Shown here: piece after piece, positions 12,801 through 23,552 of the stretch | Layout: the number at the start of each line of letters is the position of its first letter | Position numbering within the stretch: position 1 is the stretch's first letter | Assembly (NCBI GenBank): GCA_000226015.1 | Contig: JH154575.1 | Location: 11,671-75,670 of the forward strand | Direction: 5' to 3' | DNA from: Mnemiopsis leidyi | Taxonomy: Eukaryota; Ctenophora; Tentaculata; Lobata; Bolinopsidae | Length of the DNA stretch: 64,000 bases | Notes under the pieces: model-generated | What the model saw: only the letters and a program-made list of their open reading frames with translations | Told to the model about the DNA's origin: nothing | The model's database searches: none | Translations under genes and position numbers: made by a program

Positions 12801-14283
12801 CTCTCTCTACAACCCGCACTTTTTCAACCCGCACTTTCTCAACACGTATCCTCACCGTTTGAACCTGTAGAGTACTTGCTGGATTACATTTCCCGATTGG
12901 TCGAGGCGAACCTGCCACGTGAACAGTTGCAGGCAGACTTGTTTGTTATCTTTCATCACGTGATACAGACCGAACTCCTGCTAGCTGACGGAGGAAACAA
13001 CACCGTCATTAAGAAGGTACTCTGCAAAGTTACCAGTTTCTATTTGTAGAATTTAGGTCAAAGTTCAACACGACTGCCGTCAAAAAACTTTGAATATCAA
13101 GCTGAAGTTGAAATTAGAGCATGCCACAAAGTACGAATATAATAATTAAACATTTCAGACTGCACTATCAGCTGTGGAACAATTTCCTCAGATACCAATG
13201 TTTTGGAATGTGTTGAAGAAAAAAATAACAATGACTACTAAACTTTGGGACAGGTAAGGTTCGGAAATTGAATGCGCAAAATTGGAAACTAAAATTTGAT
13301 ACCCATTTTTTTACCCAACTTTCGTTCATCCAATCCTCATGAAATTGCCATATTTTCCTACCAGTTCACCCATTAATCCAGTAACGAGTTCTATTCTAAT
13401 AGAAATTCATCGATCATCAGTATGGCCGCTGTTGTCAATTCCATTAACAAAGAGTAATTAAAAAAAGTCGAAGTAACAGACATTATAACAGAATCTGCTC
13501 ACCAGGTTACTGAAAAATGCTCAAGAAGCTACTTGGTACAACCGAGTTATACACGAGTGTGTGAAGCAGGAGTCACACCCAGATATAGACCTCTCACACC
13601 GGATATTATCTCTCGCTCTCACTTCAATCGAGAACTTCCCACATTCGCACGTTCTCTGGGAAGTTTACGTAGAAATTACTGAAGTGAGTTTGACTAAGTT
13701 GTAGACAATCGCCAAGACTCGCTGTCTTTGTCTTGGGGAACAATGACACGGCGCATGTATTGTTTGTAGCTTTTTAAGTTGATCTTACAATAAAGTTTAT
13801 CAGCTGAACCCTGAATTGCGTGCTACTTTTTTTCAATAGCGATAATGCGATGTGTTAGGTTAATTTTCACAGAAAAATTAAAATTTACACGATTCAATAA
13901 TCACGATTTAATGAGAGCAACACATTTTCAGAAGTACGACATGAAATCCTTGAAGAGTGTTCTAATTAGATCTATCAAAGAAAATCCTTCAAAGAAACAG
14001 TCTTATCTTCAAGCTATTCAGTTATGCCCAGTTAGTTAATTTCGAGCTATTAATTTTTCCCATTTAGTTGATTTACGAATCAAACAAGAAACAATCAATA
14101 ATTCTGCCATCGTAGTACACTCACAGTACTTAGAACAGTTGTCTGACTGAAGTAGCTAACTTATATTTGTTCAGTTAAAATTTTCACTTTCAGGAGGAAG
14201 CCGAGACTGTGTATGAGCTGATAGAGGAGAAGCAGATAAGACTACGAACTCTAATAGAAGAAATCCAAATGTTTTCCATCTGA
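3817..14283 (+). CDS. NRDE2: NRDE2 family nuclear RNA-surveillance protein
   Basis: Sixteen exons fit together in phase: 3817-4063 (or 4057), 4210-4347, 4512-4665, 4885-5081, 5299-5430, 5589-5712, 6023-6383, 6696-6789, 6990-7173, 7370-7479, 7594-7864, 12728-13016, 13159-13253, 13506-13683, 13932-14030, 14194-14283. Total 920 residues (human about 1164). NRDE2 is a HAT/TPR-like helical-repeat protein that binds the helicase MTR4 and limits exosome decay in the nucleus. Support: a Ser/Thr-rich start with in-frame repeats, a Lys-rich nuclear-signal segment, a YRYERLYSYDVPAYK block aligned with the MTR4-interacting region (human NWEYKSLYRGDIARYK), HHPNKLELWLEFL (human LHPNNTALWQKYL), VRYFKK-type and LLKDPAHRNN blocks, and the C-terminal KENPSKKQSYLQAIQLCP (human QNCPWAKVLYLDAVEYFP). 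The 4.9-kb intron 7865-12727 holds a minus-strand gene. Exon 1's donor and the 7173 donor are the weakest calls. Confidence 0.93.
8592..8597 (-). promoter_or_regulatory. possible poly(A) signal of the nested gene
   Basis: AATAAA read on the minus strand, about 255 bases past the stop of the small nested gene. It is supported only by sequence and position. Confidence 0.35.
8852..9431 (-). CDS. small single-pass membrane protein nested in an NRDE2 intron
   Basis: Three minus-strand exons fit in phase: 9431-9227, 9058-8906 and 8868-8852, giving 124 residues. The family is not recognised. Residues 1-34 are polar (NEETPIACATSSSDSGSKSK); about 35-59 form one strong membrane segment (CIIISVLLLIFLAVIAAGVL); the rest is a short ectodomain or tail with five cysteines (FSCAALPF, NQEC, YQCGCSY). 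Positive charges (KSKK) before the membrane segment favour a type II orientation with the cysteine-rich end outside; this is inference. A downstream start, MSDPN at 9413, is possible. Donors are AG|GTTTGT and A|GTAAGT. The last acceptor is the least sure; using it, translation stops after six more residues. The gene lies wholly within an intron of NRDE2 on the other strand. Confidence 0.5.
9432..12727. other. rest of NRDE2 intron 11
   Basis: No exon recognised. It holds an AT-rich palindrome-like patch (9725-9785), a two-copy tandem duplication of about 34 bp at 10882-10945, and the degenerate repeat listed separately. A CACGTG site at 10005-10010 sits about 570 bases upstream of the nested minus-strand gene and could belong to its promoter. 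Confidence 0.4.
11336..11690. repeat. degenerate AT-rich tandem repeat
   Basis: The motif TTTCTAACCGAAAAATCAA recurs in diverging versions (about 18-20 bp period, clearest at 11385-11450), each with a core (T/G)CCGAAAA or its variants. Divergence is high and spacing irregular. No coding potential. Confidence 0.5.
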
Positions 14284-14351
14284 AACCGAGGAGAAGCAGA
14301 TAAGACTACGAACCTGAATAGAAGAAATCCAAATGTTTATCGTATGAAACC
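14224..14351 (+). repeat. 64-bp tandem duplication over the NRDE2 stop codon
   Basis: Bases 14224-14287 (the last 57 coding bases, the stop codon TGA and four more) are repeated at 14288-14351 with a few substitutions. The second copy lies after the stop and carries its own in-frame TGA, so it is now 3' UTR. Confidence 0.9.
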
Positions 14352-14893
14352 GGTTTTTTATGATGTTCAGAATGATGCAATCTTAATTACTGCTGTGCAG
14401 TTGCTTTCTACAGTTGATTTGAAGGAGTTATTTAATAGACATAAGCTAGCTGTAGTGTTGAAATTACTGGTATTTAATTGATTTGTAGTTTTTTGTCAAT
14501 GTCTTTTTATGTTGGGGTATAGATGATGATGTCACTTTAAGGCAAAGCTTATGTTTGCTCAGTCACGATTTTTGTGGAACAAGGAATGACTTCCGAACAT
14601 TTTTTGTTAAATTCGATTGTTTATGGTAAAAATTTTAAATCTTCATTTTAACTGTTAAACTAATAGTTCATAAGAAATACTCAAACAAAAAACATCGCCT
14701 TGCAATGTTCTTCAACGCTGGCTATTTCTTCCTTTATCTTCTCCCAATAATTCCTCCGCTCATGGCAATCTTTTTTGCGTGGACTTTCTTCAATCGGGGA
14801 GAAATATTCCGTTCTTTTTCCTTTTGTCGACTTTCTTTTTCCTCCGATTTGTCTTCAGATCGCTTATATAGGATCGTGCTTTTTTCTTCCGCC

Positions 14894-15104
14894 GTCCTCT
14901 TGTGAAGGATTTCTCCTGCAGTCCTCTTGTGAAGGATTTCTCTTGCAGTCCTCTTGTGAAGGATTTCTCCTGCAGTACTCTTGCCAAGGATTTCTCCTGC
15001 AGTCCTCTTGTGAAGGATTTCTCCTGCAGTACTCTTGCCAAGGATTTCTCCTGCAGTCCTCTTGTCAAGGATTTCACCTGCATTCCTCTTGTGAAGGATT
15101 TTTT
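14894..15104. repeat. 27-bp minisatellite
   Basis: Seven full units and one partial unit of 27 bp start at 14894, 14921, 14948, 14975, 15002, 15029, 15056 and 15083. Two unit types occur: one containing TCCTCTTGTGAAGGATTT and one containing TACTCTTGCCAAGGATTT. They alternate in part of the array, as if a two-unit block had been duplicated. Because 27 is a multiple of 3, frames stay open on both strands, but no start, splice or homology supports coding. It probably lies in the NRDE2 3' UTR. Confidence 0.9.
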
Positions 15105-15155
15105 CTTCTTCTGACTCTCTTAGAAACCGAATGTGCTGTGCCTGTGGAGTTGGAT

Positions 15156-15161
15156 AATAAA
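15156..15161 (+). promoter_or_regulatory. possible NRDE2 poly(A) signal
   Basis: AATAAA followed by TGTT-rich sequence. If used, the NRDE2 3' UTR is about 900 bases and includes the 64-bp duplicate and the 27-bp minisatellite. Confidence 0.4.
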
Positions 15162-15866
15162 CATGTTATGATTGCATAATTGTTCGATAATTAGATAGTA
15201 ACCGTGACCTATGTTTAGTGTTGCTATTTGTCAACTCGAATTGTGCAGAACTGTGCATAAATTTTTGAAACGGGTGCAATGCTTCTTTAAGTAGATAATC
15301 TGTTTATAGCAATGTAAACTGAAGCGGTAATTAGGGAAATTACTCTATCCCGAAATCATCATCTGTTTATACTCGGCTAATTTTCTTTCCAAGTGTTAAC
15401 ACGTGCACTTTCCCTTTTTATTGATACTTTGATTTTATCATAAATATTCAATGTATATATCAATGTTCAGTGTTCCCTGTGCAAACGCTCAGCTTTTTAT
15501 GATCAGCTTCGCAAATATTAACAGTAATTCAGCTCATTTGAGTTAATCGAAAGCGATGCACATTTTTTTGAACTCATAGTTTATCGTTTCTCCGTGTTCT
15601 TTATCCCTCCATAGCTAGGAGCCCGAACGTTTCCGCCCTGACTTGACACACTTACCGATACTGATAGAGAAAGAAAGATGACCGCTGTAAGAATAGTAGA
15701 TCTTAGGATCGAATGCGAGGGGCTGGTCATCTTGTTTTCACTAGTGAGAGGTTTAAGTTAGGTCGACTTAGAGTTGAAATGTATTGTTGAAATCACTTCA
15801 ATTCAGGGCTAACTGTGCTTGTTGTCAAAGTGACGCCCCCACTTAAAGTATCTGTGCGTTGTTGCT

Positions 15867-16058
15867 ATGGAGAACGGTATTTGTGGGGAGGTGTTGCAAC
15901 TTCCAAATCTGTTGTGGCATGTGAGAGCGTTGTGCGATAATTGTCGGTCGTATAATACCTGGAAATCTCATTGGTCAATTGCTCATGTCAGGCAAGTTTG
16001 TGATTCCTGCCAACAAATACGGTTCTCTGTTTATAATCCTATTCCTAATGAACTATAA
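15867..16058 (+). CDS. doubtful 63-residue open frame with two CxxC pairs
   Basis: A single uninterrupted frame from ATG to TAA. It holds two CxxC pairs about 20 residues apart (LCDNCRSYN and VCDSCQQ), a spacing that could bind zinc, and an aromatic, His-containing stretch between them. No family is recognised, no flanking splice sites are evident, and the length is within chance. It may be a small gene, an exon of one, or noise. Confidence 0.2.
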   Translation: MENGICGEVLQLPNLLWHVRALCDNCRSYNTWKSHWSIAHVRQVCDSCQQIRFSVYNPIPNEL

Positions 16059-16557
16059 AAAGATTATGGTGTGGAGAAATAAGGGTTTATCAAAATGTAA
16101 GCTTCAGAAAAACGTTCTCTCGTAACAATCGAGTTCAACTTAACTACGCACAAAATTAATAATCATAGCTGCTCCACTGGATCTTAGTGTTTAAGAAAGG
16201 TTGGGTCCCCAAGCATATGTGTGTTATATGTATGAGGAATCCTATTGTTAAAACCTTGGCATTACGAAAATAACGCATTGTTTTCGCGTGATGGTGTGGC
16301 AATAGCATTTGGTCATGCGAAACCTTTCCCGGATTATGATTGGTCGAAGTGAAGATTATCATTAAGGTGCTCCGCGCCTTGAATGTGATTATTAGGATTG
16401 TTCATCCGGCCCCACTTTTTTCAATAGGCAACCTCCTCTTAATGACCCACCGAGTTGCCTGTTCATTTCCTGGAAAGCTAGGTGTTGCGAAGTTTTCAGG
16501 AGAACCGCTATTATGTCCAATCAGGAGAGCGAGGTCGTAACCAGCTAGGATGGAGGG

Positions 16558-16778
<221 letters not shown>

Positions 16779-17746
16779 TAGATACCCGTCTGGATCCATC
16801 CTACTGTCTGTTTCTCATTTGATTCGCTCTTTCTACAAAAGGCGGATGTTTAAATTTCTCCAGGTCCGCCGATTGTGATTAATGTGTCCGGGTCGAGTTA
16901 ATGCGTAAGCTGGAATAGATTAATTCCTTTTCATTGGCTCTATACCATACCACTAGTAAACGTGGTGTTCTAATTAATTCCGTAAATTAACGTTGCTTTT
17001 CTGAACGTCCAGTAAACACTAACCTAGTTTATTTCTTTATCATTATGCTGGGAAATATTGAAGTAGTAACGCCTTTATAAGGCTGAAAATTTGATCTTTT
17101 TCTGAATAAAATTCTTTTGTTTGTATCGATTTTCCTACTGTCAAAAGTATTACTATTTTTGACGTATTAGTAATAGTAGAAGTATTGACATAAAAAATTG
17201 CTGTTCAGATTCCCAACTTCCCTAGATAACCATAGTGCTTATTTTTCCCAGTCTAAATTTAAATAAACTCAGTTGCACTAGTGTATCAACTGTATGAAGC
17301 CATCAATACTTTAAGGCTTGGCTTTTCACTTCCACTTCCAAATTGAATTTCAAAGAAAGAATTTGCGGCAATAAATATAAACTTTTGAAGTGAAGTATTT
17401 TGTTCTGTTTGGTCAAGTATTGATTTAACCTAATTTACTCATTTAGAAATTATTTGTTATGTGGATTGTCCTTCAATGTCGAATATGATTATGTGCACTC
17501 ACTTGAAAAAGTGAGTTTTTAATTTGAATTGTTTAATTTTTACTAACATAGTTATATATAATTTCGAAAGATTGAAAGTAATTTTTACTCTGGTTCATGG
17601 TTAACCATTAGCATGTCATAAACTGACAGTTAAACGTAAAGATAAAGTTAAACTCCGGGTCAGTGCAGACTACAGTGAATACTCGCCAAGGTCATACTTA
17701 TAGTGCTGCCTGATACTCAATAACAAATAAGACTAGACTAAGAAAC

Positions 17747-20700
17747 ATGGCAGTTCGTATCAGTACTCAAAGTCTAGTCACAAACATTCTTATCTTTGGA
17801 TGTCTTCAACTCTCAATTGAATCAAGTAAGATAATTTCGGACGATCCGTTTGAATTCAAGTTAAATTTGATGTTTTTATTGCTCCGTACATCCATGATCC
17901 AGTTCCTCTGTTCTTACTTTTAGTCTTACAGTTTGCAGTTACATAAAAAATACAAATGGAAAGGAATCATAGCTTAATCTCGAATTTAACTAGCCTAATG
18001 CTTACGCGGCGCGCAAATACAAAATAAACATGGTGGCTGGTGCTTACTGCTTACGCAGCGCGCAATAATAAAGTGTAAAGTGCTCTGCGCTTTTGTTGGA
18101 GCAAACCTTGTCGCGGTGATTTCGATTGTTGTGATACCTTGCCTGGGGACCTCAGGCTAATTGCATCGGAGGGTTGTCTGACTTTTTCCGACCCTCATTC
18201 GAAGCGAATAAAATGACAAAAGGGTGTGCGCTGCCGTACAACGACAACAACTTCCAGCTTCTCACACATTTTTAGAAGTAGACGCCGAGACGCGCATCGC
18301 CCGTAAACACTCGAGCTTTCATGAATTCCGCTCACCCTATCAGTATCGGGACGCCAGGTTAAATTATATAATTACATTGAACTTGTTGAGGTGTTACCCG
18401 ACTCGCGCGCGGCTTACTGCTCAGCGAAACTGAAACCGACTCTAGGCTAGAGTCTAGGCTAGAGTCTAGCTTCTCGTTGTCGCGGTGATACCCGACTCAC
18501 GCAGCTAAAGCTGAACGAGAACGTTAGACGGATATTATCTCGTCAAGCTTCTCGCAGCTCAATTTCAAAGCTGACCGTTTCGTTAACAATTTGAAGAGAT
18601 TATAACCGTCTACCGTTCTAACGAAACAGCTTTGAGCTGCAAGAGTAGGGACGTAGGTTGTCTGACTTTGTCCGACCCTCATTCGAAGCGAATAGCCGAA
18701 TAGAGGAGAATAAAATGACGGGAGGGTGCGCGCTGCTGTACAAGGACGTAGGGTAGACTTAGACTGAGACTTAAACGAAAACAATCTCGTCAAATATTTA
18801 ATAATATTTTATTCAAGTTCAACACCAAATATGTTTATGAGTATGATCAATGATGATATTGATATCATCTCGTCAAATTCAATTTCGTTGACTTTTTTAT
18901 CCTAAAACTTTTATGTTCATGTTTTACGTTTTACTTATCTGTATCACTGTCGTCATAGACATATTTGGTAAACTAAAACTTTTACTTCATGTTCAATAGT
19001 AATATTAATACAATTTACACGGCCTGCTCTATGACTATAAGTTTTATCAGAGCACGAAGCAAAATTTGTATAGTCATAGACCCAACCCCGGCCATTTTCA
19101 GAATCGGTGACTTCATGCAAAAAATGTTTACGTGTCATTGACCAAAACCGACCTGAGATCAAGGAATTTAAGCTGAATTTTAATGTTACCAGGTACATTG
19201 AAATTGAGGATTATATAACATGTACAATTTTATCGAATTCATGAATCATGATGCCGCCAGTGCTCAGCACATCATCGCACAAAAATCCAATTCAAGTCAC
19301 TAAAAAATCTATCATATCTAAATAAAAATCTTTTCATAATTATATTCAGTGACGGAGTAGGAGTTCCTGTGGAGAGTCCATGTCGGATAGAGAATTGTGG
19401 AGATCTGTTTGCGGACAGTTGCCTCCAAGTAGTTCTAGAGATGTCTAGCACTACTTCGGTTCACATACATAGTTGTGGAAATTCCTCGATGAGCGACGAG
19501 CGAGTGTGTCAGTTGTTGCAGTACGGGGCGGGGGCAGACGTTTCCTGCTCTGTTAGCAGGTTTGTTGAAACTTACCGGTATATATGTACATCGGTAGATC
19601 TTTAGAAAGGTCGAGGGGGAGGTCAAAAAGTTCATAATTGTATTTGTAAGCACTTGCACGCCCAACGGTACTCTACATAAGGTTTAGTTAACTTTCATTG
19701 TCAACGAATAACTGGGAAAACACTAGACTGTGACGTCGGGTGAAAGGTGTGACAGTGCCGAGGTCGAGACGCAAAGTTATAGTATCAGTAGAGAAATACA
19801 TTTGTGCTTTTAGTTATATTATTCTTACGTCTTTTTGACCTGGCCCTGCTGCCGCCTAAGGGCCGCCTCGCTGACGCTTCGGCATACCACGCGAGCGACG
19901 TGTGCGTCACAACGTGAGACAACACATACCGACATACGCCTGAAATTGTTGAATTTTCCCGTGTCGGAGTACGGTGTTTGGGGCAGTACTTGAGTACCTA
20001 ATCTAATTTCTCGGGTTACCAACCTCACTCCTTATCTAAATATCTTAATAAGTTTGGGAAAGTGACCATGGCCTTATCAGTATTTTCAAGTTCAGCTCTA
20101 AATATTCATGCTTATAGTTATAGTCCAATGTAAGTAACCAGCCCTAACCAGGTCTATCTCCCAAGTAACCAGCTCTATCTTCCAAGTAACCAGCTCTAAC
20201 CAGCTCTATCTCTCAAGCAACCAGCTCTATCTCCCAAGTAACCATCCCTATCTTCCAAGTGGCCAGCTCTATATCTCAAGCAACCAGCTCTATCTCCCAA
20301 GTAACTAGCTCTATCTTCCAAGTGGCCAGTTCTATCTCCCAAGTAACCAACCCTATCTCCAAAGTAACCAACCCTATCTCCCAAGCAACCAGCTCTATCT
20401 CCCAAGTAACCAGCTCTATCTCCCAAGTAACCAGCTCTCTCTTCCAAGTAACCAGCTCTATCTTCCAAGTAACCAGCTCTATCTCCCAAGTAACCAGCCC
20501 TATCTCCCAAGTAACCAGCTCTATCTCTGAAGTAACCAGCTCTATCTCTGAAGTACCAGTACTATCTCTGAAGTAACCAGCTCTATCTCTGAAGTGACCA
20601 GTACTATCTCCCAAGTAACTTGCTCTATCTCCCAAGAAACGAGCCCTATCTCCCAAGTAACCAGCCCTAATTCCCAAGTAACTAGCTCTATCTCCCAATT

Positions 20701-21605
20701 AACCAGCTCTATAACCATCCCTATCTCCCAAGTAACCAGCTCTAACTTCCAAGTAACCATCCCTATCTCCCAAGTAACCAGCTCTAACTTCCAAGTAACC
20801 AGCTCTAACTTCCAAGTAACGAGCCCTATTTCCCAAGTAACCAGCCCTATCTCCCAAGTAACTAGCTCTATCTCCCAATTAACCAGCTCTATCTCCCAAG
20901 TAACCATCCCTATTTCCCAAGTAACCAGCCCTATCTCCCAAGTAACCAGCTCTAACTTCCAAGGAACCAGCTCTAACTTCCAAGTAACGAGCCCTATCTC
21001 CCAAGTAACGAGCCCTATCTCCCAAGTAACCAGCCCTATCTCCCAAGTAACCAGCTCTAACTTCCAAGTAACCAGCTCTATCTCCCAAGTAACCATCCCT
21101 ATTATTTCACAAGTAACCTGCCCTATCTCCGAAGTAACCAGCCCTATCTTCCAAGTAACCAGCCCTATCTCACAAGTAACCAGCCCTATCTCACAAGTAA
21201 CCAGCCTATCTCACAAGTAACTAGCTCTATCTCCCAAGTAACCAGGTCTATCTCCCAAGTAACCAGCTCTAACTTCCAAGTAACCAGCTCTATCTTCCAA
21301 GTAACCAGCTCTTTCTCCCAAGTAACCATCCCTATTTCCCAAGTTACCAGCCCTATCTCCCAATTAACTATCTCCCAAGTAACCAGCCCTATCTCCCAAA
21401 TGACTAACAAGTGTATTTTGTAGATGTGGTAGCGGGGGATTGTGAGGCTGCTGAATTCAAACTGGAAATAAACGAGACTGAGTTAGTTTTACAAGAAACC
21501 CAAACCGAGGACGAACAAAGCAGTGGCGGAGTCCGATTGAACTTTATTTTATCTGCCAAAATTTTAGTTTTACATGCAGTTCTGCTATTAAGTATTAGAC
21601 AATAA
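17747..21605 (+). CDS. probable secreted GPI-anchored cysteine-rich protein (LU/Ly6-like)
   Basis: Three exon candidates. 17747-17825 encodes a signal-peptide-like start ([20 protein letters not shown]) and ends in phase 1 at A|GTAAGA, the phase usual after Ly6 signal exons. An exon after the acceptor at 19350, ending near 19558, has cysteines spaced like the middle of an LU (three-finger) domain: [17 protein letters not shown] resembles CD59 ADCKTAVNCSSDFDACL, followed by HSC, RVC and VSC. The last exon, about 21420-21605, carries an acidic linker, a small-residue SSGG patch and a hydrophobic tail ([16 protein letters not shown]), as expected for GPI attachment. The usual first CYxC pair and final CC-CN block were not found and the phases between exons do not close, so at least one exon is missing from this model. 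A role at the cell surface is inference. Confidence 0.4.
18105..18760. repeat. unclassified interspersed repeat, copy A
   Basis: Two related blocks (18105-18260 and 18394-18760) share GTCGCGGTGAT, CCGACCCTCATTCGAAGCGA and GGGTGTGCGCTGCCGTACA or close variants. The same words occur at 56570-56745 and 57470-57680. The second block contains imperfect inverted copies of its own segments (TAGACGGATATTATCTC against GAGATTATAACCGTCTA), so it could fold. No protein is encoded. It lies in the first intron of the GPI-type gene, or in whatever separates these exons. Confidence 0.75.
20137..21412. repeat. 21-bp minisatellite, about 60 units
   Basis: Unit core is CAGCTCTATCTCCCAAGTAA plus one base. Variant units differ at a few fixed sites (CTATCTCC, CTAACTTCC, CTATCTTCC; CAGCTC, CAGCCC, CATCCC). 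Larger blocks are repeated in turn, for example around 20690-20840 and 20870-21060, so the array grew partly by higher-order duplication. The period is a multiple of 3, which leaves long open frames on both strands (Ser-Ile-Ser-Gln-Val-Thr-type on plus). It sits just before the last exon of the GPI-type gene, whose acceptor follows within about 10 bases. Confidence 0.95.
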
Positions 21606-21606
21606 A
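21601..21606 (+). promoter_or_regulatory. AATAAA overlapping a stop codon
   Basis: The TAA stop of the last GPI-type exon (21603-21605) lies inside an AATAAA hexamer. A second AATAAA follows near 21695 and may be the working signal. Confidence 0.4.
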
Positions 21607-23552
21607 ACACTATAATTTCTAAGTCTAATGTAAGGCTTTGCCACGGCAAAGGTGACGGTATTGTTACATCGAAACATGAACTGCACTGATTATAAAATAA
21701 ATCGTTTTCCCTCGAGGCCAGATGGAGTGAAGATTTTTACAATTTTAAAGATATGACAGTTGAGTCGGCTGCCTGCGCGGGAATACAAATCAGAAACCTT
21801 TATGAATATAATCAATAGTAGCTGAGTCAGATGTTTATGTGACTAGATTACAGATTTATCAAATATATGTGTACTAAACACTAAATTTATTTTCGCCATT
21901 TTAAAGTTTAACTTCATGAATCAACGAAGGTATATAAATGATTTACAAGGGACTTTGTTACTATTTCAGATGAATCATTCCAGACAATTGCCGATCTGTA
22001 CGCCCGTTCAGTTACAAATGATTTTAATTGCTTGTACCAATACTTACTTATTGAGTAATTACAGTACAAATGGTAGCATTACAAACAATGTTGCTTATCG
22101 TTGTGCTTCAAACGTAGCAAATTTTTGTTTTCTTGCTTTAAATGATAAATCGTAAAATCATGGTAATATTTTGGGCATTTCAAAAAAAATAAAATTTGCT
22201 GCATTTGATCCAGGGAATCCAGCGTCGTGACCATAAATATTGAAATAATTTAATGAATTCATAAAATATATTCACTTTGCAAAGAAGCTTTAAAATAGCA
22301 ACAAATTACAATTATAACAATCTTCACTCAGCCCAAACGGCAACTCAGTTTCATTTTTCCCAATAAAACTACTAACTTGATAGTTAAATCGAACTCTGAA
22401 ACAGTTGAACTGGAACGAAGTTGCCATAGGGACTGACTACACTCAAAAGTAATTTACATGAAAAACTCTTTCTTAAGCAGTATAATTGCAGATCCATTAT
22501 TCAAATTAATTTCACCATACTTCAACTTTGAGTCCTTGGAGTTTGGCATCAAATACTATGCTAAAATCAATAATCCGAATTGAGTAGCGAAAACAGATTT
22601 GGTTTTCACCAGACTATACTGATTTCTTTCTCCAATCAAAATGAGTTGTTTTTCCCTGCCCTAAATCGGTTCGTATCATTATATTACCAGTCAAATCAGG
22701 TCCTAATTATCCCAATATAACAGTCTGCAGCCAATAATAAATTAATAAAAGTGTACAAACTCCATATCAAAACATTTGAAATTCAAAGTGTTCAAGTCTT
22801 ACTTTTTTTGAGCAAATAAAACTTACAAAAACTGTTTTTCATCATCAAAGTCATTATGAGTTCCTGTTTCTCACTCGCAAATCCGTGGAAAATTTCTTGC
22901 GTTGAAGTGTTTGTATACGCTCCGCAAAATGCACTAAGCTATAAAACACCAAATCGAATTAGGTAAAAACTTTAAAACTAAAAATTCTCCACGCTGCGAG
23001 GGGTTGAAAGTTAAAAGTTTTCGATTTGATGCTTTACTGTCCGTACTAATAAGTTATATTTATTATCATCATAGTCAAAACATTTATCATATATTTCGAT
23101 TGGCAACTTAAAATATCATCCCCCCTAGGCTGGCTAGGAAGGACGCAATAAAATCTGACATCGAAACATTGATGAATTATATAAATAAGAAAATTTGCCT
23201 TATCACATCTTTTCATACATTACTCTTTACACCTATACTCCTATAGTGGCGTTCGGTGATTCGGAGGTTACGTCTTTCCTTTTCAACATTGTCTCACTTC
23301 TCGCCTTTCTCTCCAAATTTCATGTCCAGGCGGGTATTCCTCGGCTAGACTGTATCTTCAGTGACGCTCTGTGAAATGGAATATTTGTCAAACCATTTCC
23401 GTGATGGGTTCGGCGAGAGATTTTTAATCGTGCCCGATTAGATTAACACAATAAATTTTTCGGTGATCATTATCAACAAACATTCCAAAAATGGGAAATT
23501 TGGTCTTGGAGCATGCCACGCGCCAACTCACCATTTCAAGAAAATTCGGTTG
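21606..23552. other. convergent intergenic space
   Basis: The space between the plus-strand GPI-type gene and the minus-strand TGF-beta gene. AT-rich, no gene recognised. A minus-strand AATAAA at 23059-23064 could end the TGF-beta transcript, giving a 3' UTR of roughly 490 bases. Confidence 0.45.

Noticed and set aside
20137-21412. CRISPR array or a repeat-rich structural protein
   Set aside because: There are no spacers between units, and open frames on both strands follow simply from a period of 21 that lacks stops. No start or homology supports a protein.
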